Assembly (NCBI RefSeq): GCF_900107205.1
Contig: NZ_FNPC01000001.1
Location: 465,213 to 529,212, forward strand
Origin: Halopenitus persicus
GTDB lineage: Archaea > Halobacteriota > Halobacteria > Halobacteriales > Haloferacaceae
Length of the DNA: 64,000 bases
Direction of reading: 5' to 3'
Of the stretch, positions 59,306-64,000 are shown piece by piece (the first letter of the stretch is position 1; every line of letters begins with the position of its first letter). Under the pieces are notes generated by a model. The model saw only the letters and a program-made list of their open reading frames with translations, was not told the origin of the DNA and did no database searches. The translations under genes were made by a program, and so were the position numbers.

Positions 59306-60538
59306 TCACTGCGCGGCCGAGGATTCGCGGAGACACTCGATGATGTCCTCGCGGGTCGTCTCGCGTTCCCCCTCGGTGGCGAGCTGGCCGACGACGAACT
59401 CCAGGAGGTTCAGCTCCCTGAGCAGCTCGAGGGCGTCCTCGCGGTCGACGTCGACGTCGCGTTTGACCTCGTAGATCGTGTTCGACCGCATCACCGTCTC
59501 GATGAGCGCGTCGACGGTCACGTCCTCCGGGAGACCGATCCCGTCCGAGAGGACGACGGGCTGGTCGGCGTCGGCGGACGGGGTCGGGTGATCGACGTCG
59601 CGGGAATCGGAATCCGAGGCGGGCCGGTCGGTCTCGGTCGACGGGCCGGTCGCCGACGTCGCGTCGTCCCGCCGGTCGTCGGCGTCGTCCGCCGCGTCGC
59701 CGGTCCGGTAGGTGTTCGGCTCGTGGATGTCGTAGTCTATCATGTACCGGCGGACCGTCTCGCCGGTGACGTCCATCTCCAGGGCATCGGCCATCTCGGC
59801 GAACGTCCCGCAAGCCTCGTAGACCTCCGCCAGCAGGTCGGGATCCTTAAACGGCGGCACGTCGCGGTCGGATGTGAACGTGGTCGCGGTCTCGCGATCG
59901 TCCGGGTCCGTTCGGGCATCGACCGACGCCGCCTGGCCGTCAACGGAGGACGCCGTCGCCGACGTGTCAGCGTCCGCCGGTTCACCCGGTTCGGCCGTCT
60001 CCGATCCCGCCACGGTCGGCAGCGCCGTTTCGGTCGCGTCGTCCTCGGCGGCGCCCGCATCCGCGTCGTCCTCGCTGACGGCCGCGTCGACGTCGGCGAC
60101 ATCGGCCGCGACCTCGGCGTTCCCGGTCTCGGCGTCCCCATCCGCTTCGACGGCCGGATCGAACCCGTCGGCCCGGGGGCCATCCGCCGGAACCGTCGCC
60201 GCGAGCGTCACCGTGACGGTCCCGTCCGCGCCGAGATCGGCGCCGGTCGGACGCGCCGCGACGTCGTGGTCGGTCGCGGGCGTCAGTTCGGTCGTCGACG
60301 CGAGCGCGAACCGCACGGTTCCGTCGGGGCCGACACGCGGGTCCCGAAGGGCGGTCCGGTCCGCGGTCGGATCGATCGAGAGCGTCACCTCGAGGTTCGC
60401 CGTGAGTCGGTCCGCCTCGACGCCGGTGATCGCCGCCACGTCGACGTCGTCGACGGCCTCGCCGCGACGCTCGCACTCGTCGAGGAACCGGCCCAGCTCC
60501 TGGAGTCGGTTACCGATGCCCATGATATACGGACCCAT
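59306..60538 (-). CDS. large acidic HTH-like protein
   Basis: A 410-residue protein. It begins MGPYIMGIGNRLQELGRFLDECERRGEA with a helical segment, and a middle part (about 50-215) is Asp/Ala/Thr-rich low complexity. At about 230-270 is an HTH-like segment: PDLLAEVYEACGTFAEMADALEMDVTGETVRRYMID. A second linker (285-330) is rich in Asp and Ser, and the end is helical (EDVTVDALIETVMRSNTIYEVKRDVDVDREDALELLRELNLLEF). It may be a DNA-binding regulator. The start could be 60538 or 60523; a TATA-like tttaaaaa (minus, about 60583) fits both. Confidence 0.65.
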   Translation of the reverse strand: MGPYIMGIGNRLQELGRFLDECERRGEAVDDVDVAAITGVEADRLTANLEVTLSIDPTADRTALRDPRVGPDGTVRFALASTTELTPATDHDVAARPTGADLGADGTVTVTLAATVPADGPRADGFDPAVEADGDAETGNAEVAADVADVDAAVSEDDADAGAAEDDATETALPTVAGSETAEPGEPADADTSATASSVDGQAASVDARTDPDDRETATTFTSDRDVPPFKDPDLLAEVYEACGTFAEMADALEMDVTGETVRRYMIDYDIHEPNTYRTGDAADDADDRRDDATSATGPSTETDRPASDSDSRDVDHPTPSADADQPVVLSDGIGLPEDVTVDALIETVMRSNTIYEVKRDVDVDREDALELLRELNLLEFVVGQLATEGERETTREDIIECLRESSAAQ

Positions 60539-60625
60539 CGCGCTGCGGCCGCATGAAGACACACGATGAATTATGAAGGTTTTTAAATCGGTCGGCGTCG
60601 GGCGGATCCGCCGTGAGGGTGCCAG

Positions 60626-60671
60626 ATGGGATCGGCCGACGGTGTCGTATGGGATCGGCCGACGGTGCCGT
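60626..60671. repeat. 23-bp tandem repeat, two copies
   Basis: A 23-bp unit starting atgggatcggccgacggtg occurs twice (60626-60648 and 60649-60671) with one change. Confidence 0.9.
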
Positions 60672-60753
60672 GCGAGGTCGTCACTGGGTGACACGCGACG
60701 GCGAAACCGGCGAAGTGACACCGTTTTATTCCCGCATCACGGACCGTGACGCA

Positions 60754-61023
60754 ATGGAACGGGTGAAGACCGCACCGGGCCCGGACGCCGCGCACGCGTT
60801 CCGGCTGGGACTGATCGCCGCCGCCGTTCTCGGCGTGGTCGCGATGGCCGGCCTCTACGCTGCGGGCGAGGCCTCGCTGCTCCTCGTCGGCTTCCTCCTG
60901 GTGGCGTGCTTCCCGGTGTATCTCGTGTTCGCGGCCGCCGCGTTGAGCGTCTGGCTCGGGTACGACAAGGACGCCACCGACCTCCGCCCGGTCTACCGGG
61001 AGCGCGAGCGCCGGCGGGGCTGA
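60754..61023 (+). CDS. small membrane protein, two spans
   Basis: An 89-residue protein with two hydrophobic spans (AFRLGLIAAAVLGVVAMAGLYAAG and LLLVGFLLVACFPVYLVFAAAALSVWLG) and a charged C-terminus (YDKDATDLRPVYRERERRRG). A TATA-like gttttattc at 60723-60731 is about 28 bases before the ATG, in favour of a leaderless start. Not recognised by name. It ends 15 bases from the GcvT-like gene (convergent). Confidence 0.7.
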   Translation: MERVKTAPGPDAAHAFRLGLIAAAVLGVVAMAGLYAAGEASLLLVGFLLVACFPVYLVFAAAALSVWLGYDKDATDLRPVYRERERRRG

Positions 61024-61038
61024 GCCCTCCTCCGCGTA

Positions 61039-62394
61039 TTACTCCTCGGCCTCCTGCTTGGCGCTCAGCTTGGCCTGCTCGCGGGCGCTCGGGTTGACGG
61101 ACTCCTTGAACGGCACCTTCGCGACGGTCGCGAACACCGGCTCGCCCGGCTCCTCGGCGTACTCGTCGGGGAGGTGGACGCGGAACTCGGTGTCGAGGTC
61201 GGCGTCGTAGACGCGGTCGTCGAGCGGCGCCTCGAGCTTCTCGGCGGGGACGAACCCGAGCGCGATGTTGGTCTCGAGGTCCGGGCTCCACCACGGCGAG
61301 GTGACGTAGCCGCACTCCTCGCCCGTCTCGGGGTCGGAGATCAGCCAGAAGTCGGACGCGTAATCGCGGATCGGCTCGCCGGCCAGTTTCAACCCGACGA
61401 GCTTGAGGTTGAACGGATACTCGCCGTCCTCGATCCGCGCCTTCTGCCGCTCCAGCTCCTCCCTGCCGATGTAGTCGCCGTCCTTGTCGTCGGGGACGTG
61501 GTAGCCGAGGTTGACCTGGAACGGCGAGGTCTCGTGGTCCATGTCCTGTCCCCACGAGAGGATGCCGGCCGCGATCCGCCGGTGGTGGCCCGGCGCGATC
61601 TGCATCCCGCCGTGGTCCTTGACGGTGTCGAGGACGGGGTCCCAGACGCGCTCGGCGTGTTTGGTGGCGTCCTTGACGTAGATCTCGAAGCCCTTCTCGC
61701 CGGAGAAGCCGGTCTGGCTCACCAGCACCTCGGCGCCGTTGATCTCCGCCTCCATCAGACCGTAGTAGGGGATCTCCGAGACCTCCTCGCCGACCACCTC
61801 GACCATCACGTCCTCCGAGAGCGGTCCCTGGATCTGCATCGGCGCGACGTCGATCTCGTCGACCTCGACGTCGAAGTCCATCCCCACGTTGACGCCCTGG
61901 ATCCACTGCATCAGCGTGGAGTCGGAGATGGAGAACCAGAACTCGTCCTCGGCGACCCGCAGCAGGACGGGGTCGTTGAGGATCCCGCCGTCCTCGTTAC
62001 AGAGGATGACGTACCGCCCGTGCATCGGCTCGATGTCGGTCGCGTCGCGCGTGATGAGATAGTCGGTCAGCGCCTCGGCGTCGGGGCCTTTGACCCGGAT
62101 CTGGCGCTCGACGGCGACGTCCCAGAGGGTGACGCTGTTCGTCAGCGCCTCGTACTCGGCCATCGCGCCGCCGTCCTCGGGCTCGACGAGCCCGCGCGGG
62201 TGATAGATCCGGTTGTAAACCGTACACCGCCAGGCGCCCTCCTCGTTGAACGACTTGTGGAAGAAGGGCGACTTGCGGACGCGCGTGGACACCAGCATCT
62301 CGATGCCGGGATCCCCCGTCTGTCGGAGGTTCCTGGGAAGGACGCGGTCGGACTGGTCGACGCTCGGATGGTTCGGATGGTCGTCTTGTGACAT
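61039..62394 (-). CDS. GcvT-family aminomethyltransferase / DMSP demethylase-like protein
   Basis: A 451-residue protein of the GcvT/DmdA folate-binding superfamily. Seen: SPFFHKSFNEEGAWRCTVYNRIYHPRGL, TLWDVAVERQIRVKGPDA, LCNEDGGILNDPVLLRV, DVMVEVVGEEVSEIPYYGLMEAEI, VSQTGFSGEKGFEIYVKDA and the late RIAAGILSWGQDMDHETSPFQV. Its greater length than GcvT (about 370) and the N-terminal extension are like DmdA-type demethylases. The tetrahydrofolate methyl carrier fits with MetF (63075), though the two are not adjacent. TATA-like cttttatag at about 62421 (minus strand) suits a leaderless start. Confidence 0.75.
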   Translation of the reverse strand: MSQDDHPNHPSVDQSDRVLPRNLRQTGDPGIEMLVSTRVRKSPFFHKSFNEEGAWRCTVYNRIYHPRGLVEPEDGGAMAEYEALTNSVTLWDVAVERQIRVKGPDAEALTDYLITRDATDIEPMHGRYVILCNEDGGILNDPVLLRVAEDEFWFSISDSTLMQWIQGVNVGMDFDVEVDEIDVAPMQIQGPLSEDVMVEVVGEEVSEIPYYGLMEAEINGAEVLVSQTGFSGEKGFEIYVKDATKHAERVWDPVLDTVKDHGGMQIAPGHHRRIAAGILSWGQDMDHETSPFQVNLGYHVPDDKDGDYIGREELERQKARIEDGEYPFNLKLVGLKLAGEPIRDYASDFWLISDPETGEECGYVTSPWWSPDLETNIALGFVPAEKLEAPLDDRVYDADLDTEFRVHLPDEYAEEPGEPVFATVAKVPFKESVNPSAREQAKLSAKQEAEE

Positions 62395-62772
62395 CGGTAC
62401 ACGGTGTCAGTTCCCCACCACTATAAAAGAAAGGCGTCACTTTCGAGACCGCGACGTGTTCGGAATCCGATCCGATCTCCGAATATGGCTTTTCAGGCCT
62501 CATACAGTGCATTTACCCGGAGAGAGAACGAGATCACCGATCCGAATTGCTCGGTCGAAACCGGACTCTAAACCACTACATATCGAATATAGTATGGGTT
62601 GTGGTTGCGGACGTGACGCGGTGTGACCGGCGGGACGGAGCGATCCTCCACCGTGGGCTGAGCCGCGGTGGGTCCATCCGGAGACGACATCCAACCGGCG
62701 GTATGAGGCAGTATACCACCCTCTACGGTCGATTTCGGAATCCTTTCACGGGTCGGGTCCCGACGAACGGAT
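62395..62772. other. 378-base gap
   Basis: It holds the promoter of the GcvT-like gene (TATA at about 62421-62430) and more AT-rich DNA around 62470-62600. The only notable short frame is MGCGCGRDAV (62594-62626), too short to call. A TATA-like catatcgaa at 62579 precedes it. No RNA or repeat is evident. Confidence 0.45.
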
Positions 62773-62967
62773 ATGACGACCCGGTCCACCACCGGAAGCG
62801 ATCCCGCTTCCGACGATGACGCATCGCGAACCGACGGATCCGTCGACTTCGAGAACTACCTGCCGGGAGCCCCGCTGCCGTCGACCGAGCCGGGCCGCGT
62901 CGAGCGGTTCCTGACGCGGCTGTTCCGCCGCCGTGGCGGCCTCCGCGTGGTCTACCGCCGCAAGTAG
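62773..62967 (+). CDS. small basic-tailed protein
   Basis: A 64-residue protein: an acidic N-terminus (TTGSDPASDDDASRTDGSVDFENYLPGAPLPST) and a strongly basic C-terminus (RVERFLTRLFRRRGGLRVVYRRK). Not recognised. Its stop codon lies in the first unit of an 18-bp repeat array. It may bind nucleic acids or membranes, but nothing proves it is translated beyond an orderly composition. Confidence 0.45.
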   Translation: MTTRSTTGSDPASDDDASRTDGSVDFENYLPGAPLPSTEPGRVERFLTRLFRRRGGLRVVYRRK

Positions 62968-63050
62968 CGCTCTCGTCGCAAGTAGCGCTCTCGTCGCAAG
63001 TAGCGCTCTCGTCGCAAGTAGCGCTCTCGTCGCAAGTAGCGCTCTCGTCG
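62961..63050. repeat. 18-bp tandem repeat, five exact copies
   Basis: caagtagcgctctcgtcg is repeated five times without change at 62961-63050, between two convergent genes. Each unit holds the palindrome agcgct. The first unit contains the stop codon of the small gene. There are no spacers, so it is not a CRISPR. Confidence 0.98.
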
Positions 63051-63074
63051 GCACGAACGTGCGACGTCGAGTCG

Positions 63075-63929
63075 TTAGCTCTCGAGCCGGCCGAGCCGCC
63101 AGGACTCGGTGTCCGGCACCTGGTTGAAGGTGTAGATGTGGACGCCGCGGATGTCGTAGTGGGGATCGGCGGCGTGCGGCGCGAGCCCGTCGATCAGCTC
63201 GTCGGGGGTGTACTGGCCGCGCGAGCCGACGAGCTCCTTGATGAATCCGAGGACGCCGCTGGTCTTCCGGAGGAATCGAACCGAGTCGCCGACGCCGACC
63301 TTCTTGGAGATGCCGAGCAGCCGCTGGTAGTTCATCACGCCTGGAATGCCGACCTCGACGGGGAGGTCGACGCCGCGGTCGCGGATCGTCCCGATCCACT
63401 CGAGGATCGTCTCGGGGTCGTAACACAGCTGCGTGACGAGGTAGCTCGCGTACGGCGCCTTCCGGTCCATCGCCTCCGCGAGGGTCGCCTCGCTCAGGAA
63501 GTCGTGGCCCTCCGGATAGCCGGTGATGCCGACCTCCTCGAACTCGTACTCGAGCTCCTCCAGCGCCACGAGCAGGTCGTGGGCTGACTCGAACTCGCCC
63601 GCGGGCTCCTCCCGGTCGCCCCCGGGGACGAAGACGTCCGTGACCCCGGCCTCCCGGAGCCGCCCGGCGATCGAATCCAGGTGCTCCCGGTCCCGAACGT
63701 ACCGGGCCGCGACGTGCGGGATGACCTCGTAGCCCGCCTCGCTCGCGGTCTCGGTCCACTCGACGGTGGCGTCGATCCCGAGCGTCGGCGAGGTCGTGAC
63801 CGCGATCGCCGCGCCGTCGGGGAGGTGGGCCATCTGTTCGCCGAAGCTGTCGAACGGCATCAGCTCGAATCGGGGATCGGCGAGCAGCGTCGCCGCCCCG
63901 TCGTCCGTCGTCGAAGTCTCGAGTGACAT
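63075..63929 (-). CDS. metF: methylenetetrahydrofolate reductase
   Basis: A 284-residue TIM-barrel flavoprotein of the MetF family, reducing methylene- to methyl-tetrahydrofolate. Seen: AIAVTTSPTLGIDATVEW, VTDVFVPGGDREEP, GITGYPEGHDFLSEATL, SYLVTQLCYDPETILEWI and VEVGIPGVMNYQRLLGISKKVG. The ATG at 63929 is used because the family begins near it. The adjacent GcvT/DmdA-like gene (61039) may feed or use the same folate pool. Confidence 0.85.
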   Translation of the reverse strand: MSLETSTTDDGAATLLADPRFELMPFDSFGEQMAHLPDGAAIAVTTSPTLGIDATVEWTETASEAGYEVIPHVAARYVRDREHLDSIAGRLREAGVTDVFVPGGDREEPAGEFESAHDLLVALEELEYEFEEVGITGYPEGHDFLSEATLAEAMDRKAPYASYLVTQLCYDPETILEWIGTIRDRGVDLPVEVGIPGVMNYQRLLGISKKVGVGDSVRFLRKTSGVLGFIKELVGSRGQYTPDELIDGLAPHAADPHYDIRGVHIYTFNQVPDTESWRLGRLES

Positions 63930-64000
63930 TGTGAAGTGGGGCCGGTTCCCGACACGGGCGGCGAACCGACTGGATGCGACAAGGGCCGACACCGTCATTA

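Noticed and set aside
62594-62626. MGCGCGRDAV micro-ORF
   Set aside because: Ten codons only, with no supporting family or conserved start; a chance frame is likelier.
62961-63050. CRISPR array at the 18-bp repeats
   Set aside because: The copies are contiguous with no spacers, and no cas genes are in the window.

Overview
The window is chromosomal DNA from a halophilic archaeon (class Halobacteria), most likely Halorubrum or a close relative; the genus is an inference. Evidence: very GC-rich DNA, Asp/Glu-rich proteins, TATA-like boxes about 25-30 bases before start codons that lack Shine-Dalgarno sites (leaderless transcription), haloarchaeal families (PGF-CTERM surface protein, bacterio-opsin-activator-type HTH proteins, amphi-Trp, RadB, UPF0200/UPF0201) and genes for mevalonate isoprenoids and C50 bacterioruberin. 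Most of the window is dense housekeeping DNA in short operons on both strands.

Layout: 1-364, start of an ABC substrate-binding lipoprotein. 0.65-6.4 kb, a 5'-nucleotidase-like phosphatase, a stress protein and NAD salvage (nicotinamidase, nicotinate phosphoribosyltransferase) around a large surface protein. 6.4-13.4 kb, AMMECR1, a TrpD2 paralogue, a fused siroheme decarboxylase, an XTP/dITP pyrophosphatase, a possible structured RNA (11.6-11.8 kb), a PIN-like protein and TrkA. 13.6-19.6 kb, an EamA transporter, CBS and DUF1684 proteins, an AAA ATPase and a thiolase. 19.8-24.6 kb, tRNA-His, a zinc-finger/HNH nuclease, two DUF1508 (YegP-like) proteins, a site-2 protease and a flavin oxidase-like protein.

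24.8-27.9 kb is a small accessory island with more AT-rich gaps: a Met-rich SHOCT membrane protein, a permease with two YHS metal sites, a broken heavy-metal P-type ATPase, an amphi-Trp protein, a 116-bp MITE-like element and a second copy of the 3' end of tRNA-Arg beside the intact tRNA gene. It looks like the remains of a metal-handling integrative element.

28-44 kb: the UPF0200/UPF0201 pair, HMG-CoA synthase, a pilin-like protein with a poly-Asp tail, two SNF-family symporters, a DapA-family aldolase, the bacterioruberin operon (crtD-lyeJ-cruF), phytoene synthase and a B12-dependent ribonucleotide reductase. 44-52 kb: a trpDFEG operon whose promoter carries two TGTACA motifs like the TRP boxes of methanogens, an amidohydrolase and HMG-CoA reductase. 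52-64 kb: a MoaD-like protein ending in Cys-Cys, SIMPL and DUF389 proteins, RadB, a four-CBS protein, a run of HTH regulators, and a one-carbon pair (GcvT/DmdA-like protein and MetF).

A striking general feature is the number of perfect or near-perfect head-to-tail duplications with units of 15-27 bp, both between genes and, in frame, inside genes.
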